From: Polynucleobacter cosmopolitanus
Lineage (GTDB): Bacteria; Pseudomonadota; Gammaproteobacteria; Burkholderiales; Burkholderiaceae
DNA length: 64,000 nucleotides
NCBI RefSeq assembly: GCF_002224225.1
Contig: NZ_NJGG01000001.1
Span: 62,001 to 126,000 of the forward strand
Reading direction: 5' to 3'
Part shown: piece after piece, positions 25,728 to 35,424 of the stretch
Position numbering within the stretch: the first letter of the stretch is position 1
Layout: each line of letters starts with the position of its first letter
The notes under the pieces: generated by a model
What the model saw: the letters and a program-made list of their open reading frames with translations, nothing else
What the model was told of the DNA's origin: nothing
Databases searched by the model: none
Program-made: the position numbers and the translations under genes

Positions 25728-26594
25728 ATGAATACAACCATTACCAAAGCAGTTTTCCCTGTTGCAGGCCTTGGCACCCGCTTCTTACCAGCGACCAAAG
25801 CCAGCCCTAAAGAAATGTTGAATGTGGTTGATAAACCACTGATTCAGTATGCCGTTGAAGAAGCCATGGCTGCCGGCATCACTGAAATGATTTTCGTCAC
25901 CGGTCGCAGTAAACGAGCGATTGAAGATCACTTCGATAAAGCTTATGAACTAGAAGCTGAATTAGAAGCTAAAAATAAACAAGATTTACTTGCCTTGGTT
26001 CGTAGCATCAAACCAAGCCATGTGGATTGTGTGTACGTCCGACAGCCAGAGGCGCTTGGTTTGGGGCATGCTGTTTTGTGCGCCGAAAAATTGATCCGCG
26101 ATGAAGCTTTTGCCGTGATCTTGGCGGATGACTTATTGGATGGCAAAGTACCCGTGATGAAGCAGATGGTTGATAAATACCAGCACTATCGCAGCTCTAT
26201 CTTGGGCGTTGAAAAAATCTCACCCGAGCAAAGTAAATCATACGGTGTGATTGACGGTAAATTATTTGACGAGCGTATTTACAAGCTGAGCGGCATTGTT
26301 GAAAAGCCAGCTCCAGCAGATGCCCCATCTAACATGGGTGTTGTGGGTCGCTACATTTTGTCTTCAAGAATTTTTGATCACATCAAAACAATCAAACCAG
26401 GTGCAGGCGGAGAATTACAGTTAACTGATGCGATTCAATCGCTGCTCAGTCAAGAGCAAGTATTGGCTTATGAGTATGAAGGTGTGCGCTATGACTGTGG
26501 CAGCAAACTCGGTTATTTAAAAGCCACTGTGGACTTTGCCTTGCGTCACCCTGAAGTCAAGGACGGCTTCAGCGAGTTTCTTAAAACTCGCTGA
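25728..26594 (+). CDS. galU: UTP-glucose-1-phosphate uridylyltransferase
   Basis: 288 residues, full length. It makes UDP-glucose for envelope polysaccharides. Nucleotidyltransferase features are AVFPVAGLGTRFLPATKASPK, the LPS-family EMLNVVDKPLIQYAVEEA, VTGRSKRAIEDHFD, FAVILADDLLDG, and the sugar-phosphate site GVVGRYILS and GAGGELQLTDAI. The start codon is one base after the valS stop with no Shine-Dalgarno of its own, implying coupling to valS. Confidence 0.97.
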   Translation: MNTTITKAVFPVAGLGTRFLPATKASPKEMLNVVDKPLIQYAVEEAMAAGITEMIFVTGRSKRAIEDHFDKAYELEAELEAKNKQDLLALVRSIKPSHVDCVYVRQPEALGLGHAVLCAEKLIRDEAFAVILADDLLDGKVPVMKQMVDKYQHYRSSILGVEKISPEQSKSYGVIDGKLFDERIYKLSGIVEKPAPADAPSNMGVVGRYILSSRIFDHIKTIKPGAGGELQLTDAIQSLLSQEQVLAYEYEGVRYDCGSKLGYLKATVDFALRHPEVKDGFSEFLKTR

Positions 26595-26610
26595 TCAATC
26601 AAATCAATCT

Positions 26611-26844
26611 TTAGCGGCGCTTGAGATAAAAAACAAAAGCGTCAGCTAATTTCTCAGTGAGCAGCAACTCATTACCGGTGTGCTTGGCAAAGGTTGGAAA
26701 ATCTTGCTCAGCGCCCGCATCGGTGGCTGTCACTTTAAGAACTTCCCCACTTTGCATCTCTGCCAATGCTTTTTTGGCTCGCAAAATAGGCAGTGGGCAA
26801 TTCAGCCCACTGGCATCCACTTCTTTATCTACTTGCTGACTCAT
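26611..26844 (-). CDS. TusA/SirA-family sulfur-carrier protein
   Basis: 77 residues from ATG 26844 ([19 protein letters not shown]). The family motif [10 protein letters not shown] holds the persulfide cysteine; [20 protein letters not shown] completes the two-layer fold. TusA proteins relay sulfur for tRNA thiolation and molybdopterin; YedF-type paralogues are less clear, and which subtype this is cannot be told. The ATG overlaps the alaS stop by four bases (ATGA), so it is coupled to alaS. It converges on galU with a 16-base gap. Confidence 0.92.
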   Translation of the reverse strand: MSQQVDKEVDASGLNCPLPILRAKKALAEMQSGEVLKVTATDAGAEQDFPTFAKHTGNELLLTEKLADAFVFYLKRR

Positions 26845-29468
26845 AAACGCTCTGATACCCAAGCTTGAACGCTCTTAAGAGCCACCGTGAGGCCTTTTGG
26901 ATCGGTGCCACCAGCCATCGCCATGTCAGGCTTACCGCCACCCTTACCGCCGACCTGTTGCGCCACATGGTTCACCAAATCACCAGCTTTGACTTTGGCA
27001 ATCGTGTCTGTAGTCACACCAGCAGCCAATTGAACTTTTCCATCTTGAACAGAAGCCAAAACAATCGCTGCTGACTTCAATTTATTTTTAAGCTGATCCA
27101 AGGTTTCTCGTAAAACTTTGGCGTCTGCACCTTCAAGAAGGGCTGCCAAGATTTTCACGCCATTCACCTCAACAGCTTGTGACATCAATTCATCACCTTG
27201 ACTAGCAGCCAACTTAGATCCCAAGCGCTCCAATTCTTTTTCCAAAGAACGTGCGTGATCTTGAAGCTGTGTGATTCTCTGGGCCAAATCACTCGGGGTT
27301 GCTTTCAGGCTCGCGGCCAATTGATTGATCTGAGTGTCTAGTTTTTGCAAATAAGTCAAAGCACGATCACCAGTGATGGCCTCCACTCGGCGAATACCAG
27401 CAGCAACACCGCTTTCTGACAATATTTTAAAAATACCAATATCACCAGTTCTTTGAACGTGTGTACCACCACACAACTCTTTGGATGAACCGATTTCTAA
27501 AACGCGCACAGACTCGCCGTACTTTTCGCCGAACAACATCATGGCGCCCGTTTTCTGCGCATCATCCAAACTCATCACTTTGGCTGAGGTTGCAGCGTTC
27601 GCAAGAATTTCAGCATTGACCAATTGCTCTACCTGAGCAATCTGCTCTGGCGTCATAGCTGCCGTGTGTGTGAAGTCAAAACGTGTTTTATCAGCATCGA
27701 CCAATGAGCCTTTTTGCTGCACATGTGCGCCCAACACTTCACGCAATGCTTTGTGCATCAAATGGGTAGCACTGTGGTGACGAATCGTTCTTGCACGTCT
27801 TTCAGCATTCACTTTCGCATTGAGCTGATCGCCCACTTTGATTTCACCCTCAAGCACTTGACCATGATGACCAAAGACATCCGCCTGAATTTTCAGCGTA
27901 TCTTCAACTTCAAACAAACTGGATTGATTGCGCAACTCGCCAGCATCACCCACTTGACCGCCAGATTCAGCATAGAAAGGTGTGTTATCTAAAACCAAAA
28001 CAGCGTTATCACCCGCCTTGATTGAATTGACTTGTGAGCCATCAACATAAAGTGCCAAGACCTTGGCAGAATCTTTATTCAAAGTGTCATAACCGTGGAA
28101 CACGGTTGGCGCTCCACTGTACTCAAGGCCCTGTGCCATTTTGAATTTACCTGCAGCACGTGCTTGATCACGTTGACGATTCATGGCAACTTCAAAGCCA
28201 GCCTCATCAACCGTCACGCCACGCTCGCGACAGACGTCTGCTGTTAAATCAAGCGGGAAACCAAAGGTGTCATGCAACTTGAATGCAGTTTCACCATCAA
28301 TCACTTTTGAACTATTGGCCAAAGCAGATTCAAGAATTTCCATGCCGTTCGTGATTGTTTGGAAGAATCTTTCCTCTTCTTGCTTTAATACTTCTGTGAC
28401 TCGTGCTTGGTTAGCTTTCAGCTCTGGGTAAGCCTCACCCATTTCTTGAACCAAAGCAGCAACTATCTTGTGGAAGAATGGAGCGCGTGCGCCCAATTTA
28501 TAACCGTGACGAATCGCGCGGCGAGTGATACGACGTAAAACATAACCACGCCCTGCATTACCCGGGATCACGCCATCTGCCACGGTGAAAGAGCATGCGC
28601 GAATATGGTCTGCAATCACTTTGAGTGACGGGCTGTTGGCATCACAATTGCCAGCACCAGCACCATCAACCGCTGCTTTCGCAGCGTTGAGTAAATTAAC
28701 AAATAAATCAATTTCGTAATTTGAGTGAACGTGTTGCAACACTGCTGCAATGCGCTCAAGCCCCATGCCTGTATCAACACTTGGCTTAGGCAACGGATGC
28801 ATCACACCATCTTCATCGCGATTGAATTGCATGAAGACGTTATTCCAGATTTCGATATAGCGGTCGCCATCTTCATCAGGACTACCAGGAGGACCGCCAG
28901 CAATGTGATCGCCATGGTCATAAAAAATTTCTGTACAAGGACCGCAAGGACCGGTGTCACCCATCATCCAAAAGTTATCTGAGGCGTAACGACCACCTTT
29001 GTTATCACCAATGCGAATGATTCTTTCAGCTGGCACACCAATTTCTTTTTGCCAAATGTCATATGCTTCATCATCTTCAGCATAAACAGTCACCCACAAC
29101 TTCTCAGCTGGCAACTTATAAACAGTGGTCAATAGTTCCCAAGCGTAACTGATCGCATCTTTTTTAAAGTAATCACCAAAAGAGAAGTTACCCAACATCT
29201 CAAAGAAGGTGTGATGACGGGCCGTGTAGCCGACATTATCTAAGTCGTTGTGCTTACCACCGGCACGAATACATTTCTGCGCTGTGGTCGCTCTGCTGTA
29301 AGCGCGCTTATCAAAGCCCAAGAAAACATCTTTGAACTGATTCATGCCCGCGTTGGTGAAAAGCAAGGTTGGATCATCGCCCGGCACAACCGGACTTGAC
29401 GAGACCACTTGATGGCCTTTGGATTCAAAGAACTTTAAGAAATTTTGGCGTATTTGAGTAACTTTCAT
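26841..29468 (-). CDS. alaS: Alanyl-tRNA synthetase
   Basis: 875 residues (E. coli 876). Class II core: [62 protein letters not shown] and the motif 3 segment [15 protein letters not shown]. The editing domain has zinc ligands in [12 protein letters not shown] and [13 protein letters not shown]. The C-terminal C-Ala region ends the protein with [12 protein letters not shown]. No Shine-Dalgarno is seen; CATAAT lies seven bases before the ATG, one of the leaderless candidates. It is followed by the coupled TusA-like gene. Confidence 0.98.
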   Translation of the reverse strand: MKVTQIRQNFLKFFESKGHQVVSSSPVVPGDDPTLLFTNAGMNQFKDVFLGFDKRAYSRATTAQKCIRAGGKHNDLDNVGYTARHHTFFEMLGNFSFGDYFKKDAISYAWELLTTVYKLPAEKLWVTVYAEDDEAYDIWQKEIGVPAERIIRIGDNKGGRYASDNFWMMGDTGPCGPCTEIFYDHGDHIAGGPPGSPDEDGDRYIEIWNNVFMQFNRDEDGVMHPLPKPSVDTGMGLERIAAVLQHVHSNYEIDLFVNLLNAAKAAVDGAGAGNCDANSPSLKVIADHIRACSFTVADGVIPGNAGRGYVLRRITRRAIRHGYKLGARAPFFHKIVAALVQEMGEAYPELKANQARVTEVLKQEEERFFQTITNGMEILESALANSSKVIDGETAFKLHDTFGFPLDLTADVCRERGVTVDEAGFEVAMNRQRDQARAAGKFKMAQGLEYSGAPTVFHGYDTLNKDSAKVLALYVDGSQVNSIKAGDNAVLVLDNTPFYAESGGQVGDAGELRNQSSLFEVEDTLKIQADVFGHHGQVLEGEIKVGDQLNAKVNAERRARTIRHHSATHLMHKALREVLGAHVQQKGSLVDADKTRFDFTHTAAMTPEQIAQVEQLVNAEILANAATSAKVMSLDDAQKTGAMMLFGEKYGESVRVLEIGSSKELCGGTHVQRTGDIGIFKILSESGVAAGIRRVEAITGDRALTYLQKLDTQINQLAASLKATPSDLAQRITQLQDHARSLEKELERLGSKLAASQGDELMSQAVEVNGVKILAALLEGADAKVLRETLDQLKNKLKSAAIVLASVQDGKVQLAAGVTTDTIAKVKAGDLVNHVAQQVGGKGGGKPDMAMAGGTDPKGLTVALKSVQAWVSERL

Positions 29469-29596
29469 GTGCGTAATTATGACTCAGACAAGGCTCATTG
29501 GTACAAACCCCAAGCCAAAAAATGGGAATCTAAGCTTTAAGAAAGCTTACAATTGCTCCTTCAACACTCACTGATAAAAATAAAGAGGGCCTAACG

Positions 29597-30058
29597 ATGC
29601 ATATTCGCAGTCAAAAAGACTTCGCCTCAGGAATCATGTTTGTATTAATCGGACTTGGTTTTGCCTACGTTGCAACAACCTATCCCATGGGTACACCCGC
29701 CAAGATGGGTCCTGGATACTTCCCGTTTTGGTTGGGGATTGTCCTAGCCATGATTGGTGCCATTGTGACCATGACTTCAATGTCTAAAAAAGGTGAGTCA
29801 GACAAACTTGCAAAATGGGACTGGATATCTGTCCTATGGGTCACTGGCTCAGTGGTTTTATTTGGTCTTGTTTTAAAGCCAATGGGCTTGGTTGTTTCAT
29901 TGGCACTCCTGGTCTTCATCTCAGCCATGGCCAGCCATGAATTCCACTGGAAGGGCACCGTAGTAAACATTGTGATCATGAATTTAATTGCCTACGTTGC
30001 CTTTATCTGGGGACTGAAACTTCAGTTCCAAGTTTGGCCAAGCTTTTTAACTCCTTAA
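29597..30058 (+). CDS. tctB: Tripartite tricarboxylate transporter, small membrane subunit TctB
   Basis: 153 residues with four hydrophobic segments. Family features are DFASGIMFVLIGLGFAYVA, then YPMGTPAKMGPGYFPFWLG, where the M-G-P-G-[YF]-F-P motif is diagnostic of TctB. AGAGGG lies before the ATG. It forms the membrane complex with TctA (20 bases downstream) for uptake of tricarboxylates or other organic acids. The periplasmic binding protein TctC is absent from the neighbourhood, so the receptor must be encoded elsewhere. Confidence 0.95.
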   Translation: MHIRSQKDFASGIMFVLIGLGFAYVATTYPMGTPAKMGPGYFPFWLGIVLAMIGAIVTMTSMSKKGESDKLAKWDWISVLWVTGSVVLFGLVLKPMGLVVSLALLVFISAMASHEFHWKGTVVNIVIMNLIAYVAFIWGLKLQFQVWPSFLTP

Positions 30059-30077
30059 ATCTCGGAGAAGATACATC

Positions 30078-31580
30078 ATGGAATTATTAGACAACCTCTC
30101 GCTGGGCTTTGCGACTGCTTTTACCCTGCAAAACTTGCTTTACTGTTTCATTGGTTGCTTACTTGGCACAATGATTGGTGTTCTTCCAGGCTTAGGCCCA
30201 ATCGCGACAATCGCGATGCTCTTACCTGCAACTTATGCATTACCTCCAATTGCAGCCTTGATCATGTTGGCAGGTATTTACTATGGCGCCCAGTACGGTG
30301 GCTCTACAACTGCTATTTTGGTCAACATCCCTGGAGAGTCATCCTCGGTCGTGACTGCGATTGACGGTTATCAAATGGCTCGTCGCGGTCGTGCTGGCGT
30401 CGCTCTATTCACAGCTGGCTTTGGTTCTTTCTTCGCTGGTTGCGTGGCTACTTTGGTGCTTGCTGCATTTGCTGCACCATTGGCAGAAGTTGCCTTTAAG
30501 TTTGGCCCCGCCGAGTATTTCTCCTTGATGGTTCTGGGTTTGATTGGTGCCGTGGTTTTGGCTTCAGGCTCATTGGTCAAAGCGATTGGCATGATTGTGC
30601 TTGGCTTGTTGCTTGGTTTGATTGGTACAGACGTTAACTCTGGCACAGCACGTTATTCATTCGACATCCCTGAATTAACAGACGGCATTGGTTTTGTGGC
30701 CATTGCGATGGGTGTGTTTGGTTTCGCTGAAATCATGAATAACCTTGAGCAAAAAGAGAAGCGCGAAACTTTCTTGGATAAAGTCACATCACTTTGGCCT
30801 GGCAAGGAAGACTTCAAGCGCATGATTCCGTCGATCCTTCGCGGAACAAGCATTGGCTCTATCTTGGGTGTTCTACCTGGAGGAGGAGCAGCACTGGCTG
30901 CGTTTGCCGCCTACTCAGTTGAAAAGAAAACATCGAAACACAGTGCAGAATTTGGCAAAGGCGCCATTGAAGGTGTGGCTGGCCCTGAAAGTGCGAATAA
31001 TGCCGCATCACAAACATCATTCATTCCCTTACTGACTCTTGGTATTCCACCAAATGCCGTGATGGCTTTGATGGTGGGTGCGATGACAATTCATAACATT
31101 CAACCAGGCCCACAGGTGATGACCTCTAACCCAGCTTTATTTTGGGGCTTGATTGCATCGATGTGGATCGGTAACTTGATGTTGATCATTTTGAACCTGC
31201 CATTGATTGGTGTGTGGGTCAAAATGTTGACGATTCCTTATCGCCACCTCTATCCAGCTATCTTGGTTTTCTGCTGTATTGGCGTGTACACCGTTAACAA
31301 CACCAACTTTGATATTTTCATGACCGCCGCTTTTGGTATTGCTGGCTACTTGTTCTTCAAGTTGGGTTGCGAAGCACCTCCATTGCTACTTGGCTTTGTT
31401 CTAGGACCGATGATGGAAGAGAACTTCCGTCGCGCCATGCTCCTTGCCAGAGGTGATTTCACGGTTTTCTTCACTCGTCCGCTGTCTCTTGGTTTATTGA
31501 TTGCCGCAGCCGCATTAGTTGTTATTGTGACTCTTCCAGCAGTGAAAAAAACCAGAGAAGAGGCTTTCGTCGAAGAATAA
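30078..31580 (+). CDS. tctA: Tripartite tricarboxylate transporter, large permease subunit TctA
   Basis: 500 residues with about eleven hydrophobic helices. Family signatures are GVLPGLGPIATIAMLLP near residue 38, YYGAQYGGSTTAILVNIPGE, GYQMARRGRAG, the second GxLPGxG repeat GVLPGGGAALAAF, and GPESANNAASQTSFIPLLTLG. It is the transport channel of the TTT system, driven by ion gradients. AGAAGA-type ribosome binding sequence and tctB precede it; glnS follows within 15 bases but probably has its own promoter. Confidence 0.96.
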   Translation: MELLDNLSLGFATAFTLQNLLYCFIGCLLGTMIGVLPGLGPIATIAMLLPATYALPPIAALIMLAGIYYGAQYGGSTTAILVNIPGESSSVVTAIDGYQMARRGRAGVALFTAGFGSFFAGCVATLVLAAFAAPLAEVAFKFGPAEYFSLMVLGLIGAVVLASGSLVKAIGMIVLGLLLGLIGTDVNSGTARYSFDIPELTDGIGFVAIAMGVFGFAEIMNNLEQKEKRETFLDKVTSLWPGKEDFKRMIPSILRGTSIGSILGVLPGGGAALAAFAAYSVEKKTSKHSAEFGKGAIEGVAGPESANNAASQTSFIPLLTLGIPPNAVMALMVGAMTIHNIQPGPQVMTSNPALFWGLIASMWIGNLMLIILNLPLIGVWVKMLTIPYRHLYPAILVFCCIGVYTVNNTNFDIFMTAAFGIAGYLFFKLGCEAPPLLLGFVLGPMMEENFRRAMLLARGDFTVFFTRPLSLGLLIAAAALVVIVTLPAVKKTREEAFVEE

Positions 31581-31583
31581 ATT

Positions 31584-31589
31584 TACAAT
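31584..31589 (+). promoter_or_regulatory. -10 element six bases before glnS
   Basis: TACAAT, then GTGGGT, then the glnS ATG at 31596. The hexamer is just after the tctA stop. The GGG is only one base from the ATG, too close for ribosome pairing, so transcription starting at the ATG itself is the simplest reading. No -35 is visible. Confidence 0.4.
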
Positions 31590-31595
31590 GTGGGT

Positions 31596-33377
31596 ATGTC
31601 TGAAAAGAAGAACCCAATTCCTTCTAAATTCGAGACCCTAGAGGTCTCGAATTTTTTGCGTCAAATCATTGATGCTGATCTTGCCCAGGGCAAGCACTCA
31701 AAGCGCCTAGACTCATCTGGCAAACCCCTCCCTAGCGTTATCACACGGTTCCCGCCTGAGCCGAACGGTTACCTGCACATCGGTCATGCCAAGAGTATTT
31801 GTCTGAACTTTGGCCTTGCCAGAGATTACTCACAGGCCTTGCATGGCGCCCGCTGCAACATGCGCTTTGATGACACCAATCCTAGTAAAGAAGAGACTGA
31901 ATATGTTGATAGCATCATTGATGCCGTCCGTTGGTTAGGCTTTGACTGGATCCATGAGGGTGTTGAACATCAACACTATGCCAGCGACTATTTTGACCAG
32001 TTATACGAATTTGCAGAAAAATTAATTGAAGCTAATAAGGCTTATGTTGACAGTCAATCTGCTGATGAGATTCATAAAAATCGAGGTAACTTTACTCAGC
32101 TAGGCACCAACAGTCCATTCAGAAACCGCAGCGCGGAAGAGAATTTGGCTTTATTCAGAGAGATGAAGTCTGGCAAATATCCAGATGGCGCTCATGTGTT
32201 GAGACTCAAAATTGACATGAGTCATCCAAACATTGTTTTGCGTGATCCAGTGGTGTACCGCATTCGTCACGCTCACCATCATCGCACGGGTGATAAGTGG
32301 TGCATCTACCCACTTTATGACTTCACTCATTGCATCTCTGATGCTTTAGAAAACATCACTCACTCGATCTGTACTTTGGAGTTTGAGAACAATCGCCCAC
32401 TCTATGACTGGGTGTTAGAGGCTTTAAAAGAAGTCGGCGTCTTCCAGGATCCTTTACCAAAGCAATATGAATTCGCACGTTTGAATTTAACTTATGCCAT
32501 CACCAGCAAGCGCAAGCTATTGCAGTTGGTTGAAGAAAAACGTGTGGATGGCTGGGATGATCCGCGCTTGCCAACCTTGGTAGGTATTAGGCGCCGTGGT
32601 TTCACGCCTGAAAGTATTCGTTTGTTCTGCGAACGCATTGGTGTATCCAAAGCGGATAGCTGGATTGATATGTCTGTGCTTGAGCAAGCCCTGCGTGATG
32701 ATCTAGACGCCAAGGCCGAGCGTGCCTTTGTGGTGTTAAAGCCTCTCAAACTGATCATTGATAACTTTGATGCCAACCACAGCGAACCTTGCTCTGCGCC
32801 CAAACATCCTCACCATGAAGATTGGGGTCGCCGCGAATTTAATTTAAGCAAAGAGCTTTGGATTGAAGAAGATGACTTCATGGTTGAACCAATCAAAGGT
32901 TTCTTTAGACTCTACCCACCTGCGAATGGTGAAGCAGGCAGTCGTGTGCGTCTGCGCCACGGCTTTGTGATTGAGTGCACTGGCTACGACACTGATGCCA
33001 GCGGCAAAGTGATTGCAGTTCATGCCAATTACTTCCCTGATAGCAAGAGTGGTACACCTGAGTCGAATAATTACAAGGTGAAGGGCAATCTTCACTGGGT
33101 CAGCGCCAAAGAAGGCATCAAGGCTGAGATCCGTGTTTACGATCGTTTATTCACTGACCCACATCCAGACAGTGGTGATAAGAACTTCTTGGATGCTATC
33201 AATCAAGATTCAAAACAAATTTTGAATGCTTACTTAGAGCCAAGCCTAAAGGATGCGCAAGCTGAACAGCGCTTCCAATTTGAACGTCATGGTTATTTTG
33301 TGGCGGATCGAATTGACCACACAGCATCCAACCCAGTGTTTAACTTGTGTGTGGGCTTGAAAGATACTTGGAAGTAA
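31596..33377 (+). CDS. glnS: Glutaminyl-tRNA synthetase
   Basis: 593 residues from ATG 31596 (E. coli 554). Class I GlnRS: FPPEPNGYLHIGHAKSI (HIGH), RFDDTNPSKEETEYVDSI, the K-M-S-K-S-equivalent loop ITSKRKL, and the beta-barrel anticodon-binding half ending NPVFNLCVGLKDTW. An in-frame GTG at 31590 would add two residues. Presence of GlnRS implies direct glutaminylation rather than sole reliance on amidotransferase. Confidence 0.98.
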   Translation: MSEKKNPIPSKFETLEVSNFLRQIIDADLAQGKHSKRLDSSGKPLPSVITRFPPEPNGYLHIGHAKSICLNFGLARDYSQALHGARCNMRFDDTNPSKEETEYVDSIIDAVRWLGFDWIHEGVEHQHYASDYFDQLYEFAEKLIEANKAYVDSQSADEIHKNRGNFTQLGTNSPFRNRSAEENLALFREMKSGKYPDGAHVLRLKIDMSHPNIVLRDPVVYRIRHAHHHRTGDKWCIYPLYDFTHCISDALENITHSICTLEFENNRPLYDWVLEALKEVGVFQDPLPKQYEFARLNLTYAITSKRKLLQLVEEKRVDGWDDPRLPTLVGIRRRGFTPESIRLFCERIGVSKADSWIDMSVLEQALRDDLDAKAERAFVVLKPLKLIIDNFDANHSEPCSAPKHPHHEDWGRREFNLSKELWIEEDDFMVEPIKGFFRLYPPANGEAGSRVRLRHGFVIECTGYDTDASGKVIAVHANYFPDSKSGTPESNNYKVKGNLHWVSAKEGIKAEIRVYDRLFTDPHPDSGDKNFLDAINQDSKQILNAYLEPSLKDAQAEQRFQFERHGYFVADRIDHTASNPVFNLCVGLKDTWK

Positions 33378-33408
33378 ATCTCAAAGAGTTTTAAAGACTT
33401 AAAAAACT

Positions 33409-34281
33409 TTAAAGAGAATTTAAACAGTCTTCCACAGTCGGGTAACGAAGTTTAAATTTGAGTTCTTTCAAGCGCTTATTCTGAATGCGTCGCGACTCAC
33501 TCATGAACGACAGCATCATAGGATCTAACTGTGCGCTCAAGTCCTGTCTCGATGCTCTTGGTGGTTTTGGCAAATTCATCTTTTGAGCGATCAAATCAAA
33601 GTAATCAGCCATTTTTAATTGACTGTCATCACAGGCGTTGATGACGCGCTGAGATTTACCTCTCCACAAAACATAAGTGATCAATCTGGCTAAGTCATCA
33701 GCATTGACGTGATTCGTATAGACATCCTCATCAGCATTCAGCACAGGAGTTCCCCTTCCCAATCTTTCGACAGGAAGTCGATCACCGGCATAAATGCCTG
33801 GCACCCTCAAAATGTGAGTCTGAACCCCTGACATGCCCCATGCCCTGATTTGCTGCTCGGCAGACACCCTTCTTTGAGCTCTAGCCGTACTTGGATTAAG
33901 GGTTTTGGTTTCGTCGATAAGGGCTCCCTGACAATCGCCATAGACGCCTGTGGTGCTGATATAAATCAGTTGCCTGATAAATCCTGCCCCGTGAGATAAA
34001 ATCGACAGCAAGTTACTTGTACGACGATCTTGAAGGCCTTGAGTAGCTGGCGGGGCCAAATGGATCACTTGGGCAGCCAAGTGAGGTAAACGCCATAGAG
34101 TCTCTGGCTGGTCAAGGTTCCCATAGACAGGAATTGCTCCAGCCTGTCTCAATGCCGACATCCTGCTGGATGAAGAAGTCAGAGCAAACACTCGGTACTT
34201 TTTCACCAATAGCGGCAGCAAGCGCATACCGACGTCGCCACAACCAACGATAAGAATTCTAGGTTTACCAATACGTTGCAT
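33409..34281 (-). CDS. NAD(P)-dependent epimerase-like protein, YeeZ type
   Basis: 290 residues. The N-terminal Rossmann fold has R-I-L-I-V-G-C-G-D-V-G-M-R, and YISTTGVYGDCQGALIDE resembles the atypical SDR active-site region of YeeZ-like proteins, with the Tyr-x3-Lys dyad apparently not kept as in classical SDRs. The substrate and reaction are unknown. It is divergent from the ferredoxin-type reductase with 29 bases between starts. A near-consensus promoter, CTGACA-17-TACGAT, places the -10 seven bases before its ATG. Confidence 0.82.
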   Translation of the reverse strand: MQRIGKPRILIVGCGDVGMRLLPLLVKKYRVFALTSSSSRMSALRQAGAIPVYGNLDQPETLWRLPHLAAQVIHLAPPATQGLQDRRTSNLLSILSHGAGFIRQLIYISTTGVYGDCQGALIDETKTLNPSTARAQRRVSAEQQIRAWGMSGVQTHILRVPGIYAGDRLPVERLGRGTPVLNADEDVYTNHVNADDLARLITYVLWRGKSQRVINACDDSQLKMADYFDLIAQKMNLPKPPRASRQDLSAQLDPMMLSFMSESRRIQNKRLKELKFKLRYPTVEDCLNSL

Positions 34282-34288
34282 AAACTCA

Positions 34289-34317
34289 ATCGTAATGCTT
34301 TAAAAAAGGAATGTCAG
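34289..34317 (-). promoter_or_regulatory. Near-consensus promoter of the YeeZ-like gene
   Basis: CTGACA (34317-34312), 17-base spacer, TACGAT (34294-34289), then TGAGTTT and the ATG at 34281. This is the best-matched promoter of the leaderless set, and its expected start point falls on the start codon. The -35 lies inside the divergent reductase gene. Confidence 0.55.
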
Positions 34318-35372
34318 TGTCTTACCAAATAACCATTAAAACCAGCGGAAAAACATTTAGTGCCAACGGCGATGAAACTGTTTTAGAAGCCGCCATGCGT
34401 CAAGGCATCAATTTACCTTATGGTTGTAAGAATGGTGCTTGCGGCTCTTGCAAAGGCAAGATTGAATCTGGTCAGGTTTCACATGGCCAACACCAAGAAA
34501 AGGCTTTGACTCCTGAAGAGGCCTTCAATGGCTGCGCGCTATTTTGCTGCGCCAAGGCAGAATCAGATTTGGTGATTGATGTGAAAGAAGTGCCTTTGAA
34601 TGGGGATGTCACTGTCAAGAAAATTCCTTGCCGCGTGGCCAGCTTAGAGCAAGCGGCCGATGACGTGGTAATTGTGAAACTTCAATTACCCGCAACTGAG
34701 AAATTTCAGTTTTTAGCTGGTCAATACATTGAGTTTTTATTAAAAGACAAACGCCGCGCTTACTCGATTGCAAGCGCCCCGCATGAAGAAGGCCCTTTAG
34801 AGCTTCACATCAGGCACATGCCTGGTGGCTCATTCACCGACTTTGTTTTTGGCAAAACTGAGAACGGCACGACCCTCAAAGAAAAAGATATTTTGCGTTT
34901 TGAGGGCCCTATGGGCAGCTTCTTCTTGCGCGAAGATTCTGACAAACCAATCATCTTTATTGCCTCAGGCACCGGCTTTGCCCCTATCAGAGGCATCATT
35001 GAGCACATGCGCCACTCAGGCATCACTCGTCCAGTGAAGCTTTACTGGGGTGGTCGTCGACCAAAAGATTTTTATCGCGACGCCTTGTGCCAATCATGGG
35101 CCAAAGAAATGCCTAATTTCTCATACATTCCAGTTGCTTCAGAGCCTACCCCAGAAGATCAATGGACTGGTCGAACAGGCTTTGTGCATGTGGCAGCCAT
35201 GGAAGATAATCCAGACATGTCGGCCTACCAAGTGTATGCCTGTGGCGCACCGATTGTGGTTGAATCCGCTAAAAACGATTTCGTTGCAAAATGTCACTTA
35301 CCGGCTGATGAGTTTTATGCAGACGCATTCACATCTGCTGCTGACTTAGCTAAGAAAAATGCTACAGCTTAA
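34311..35372 (+). CDS. 2Fe-2S/FAD/NAD(P)H oxidoreductase (CDP-6-deoxyglucoseen reductase-like)
   Basis: 353 residues: an N-terminal plant-type ferredoxin domain (CKNGACGSCKGKI and the fourth Cys in CALFCCAKA), a ferredoxin-reductase FAD domain with the R-A-Y-S-I-A-S motif, and a C-terminal NAD(P)-binding domain (IFIASGTGFAPIRGIIEHM, YACGAPIVVES). Such proteins pass electrons from NAD(P)H to an oxygenase or dehydratase. In Burkholderiaceae this gene is a stand-alone reductase often annotated as AscD/RfbI-like; a sugar role is unlikely, as no deoxysugar genes are near. The AAGGA site abuts the ATG at 34311 but is six bases from an in-frame GTG at 34317, which may be the true start. Confidence 0.9.
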   Translation: MSVSYQITIKTSGKTFSANGDETVLEAAMRQGINLPYGCKNGACGSCKGKIESGQVSHGQHQEKALTPEEAFNGCALFCCAKAESDLVIDVKEVPLNGDVTVKKIPCRVASLEQAADDVVIVKLQLPATEKFQFLAGQYIEFLLKDKRRAYSIASAPHEEGPLELHIRHMPGGSFTDFVFGKTENGTTLKEKDILRFEGPMGSFFLREDSDKPIIFIASGTGFAPIRGIIEHMRHSGITRPVKLYWGGRRPKDFYRDALCQSWAKEMPNFSYIPVASEPTPEDQWTGRTGFVHVAAMEDNPDMSAYQVYACGAPIVVESAKNDFVAKCHLPADEFYADAFTSAADLAKKNATA

Positions 35373-35424
35373 AATTTGATAAAGACTAAATTTTTGATCA
35401 ACCCTGAAACAGATAAATAAAGAC

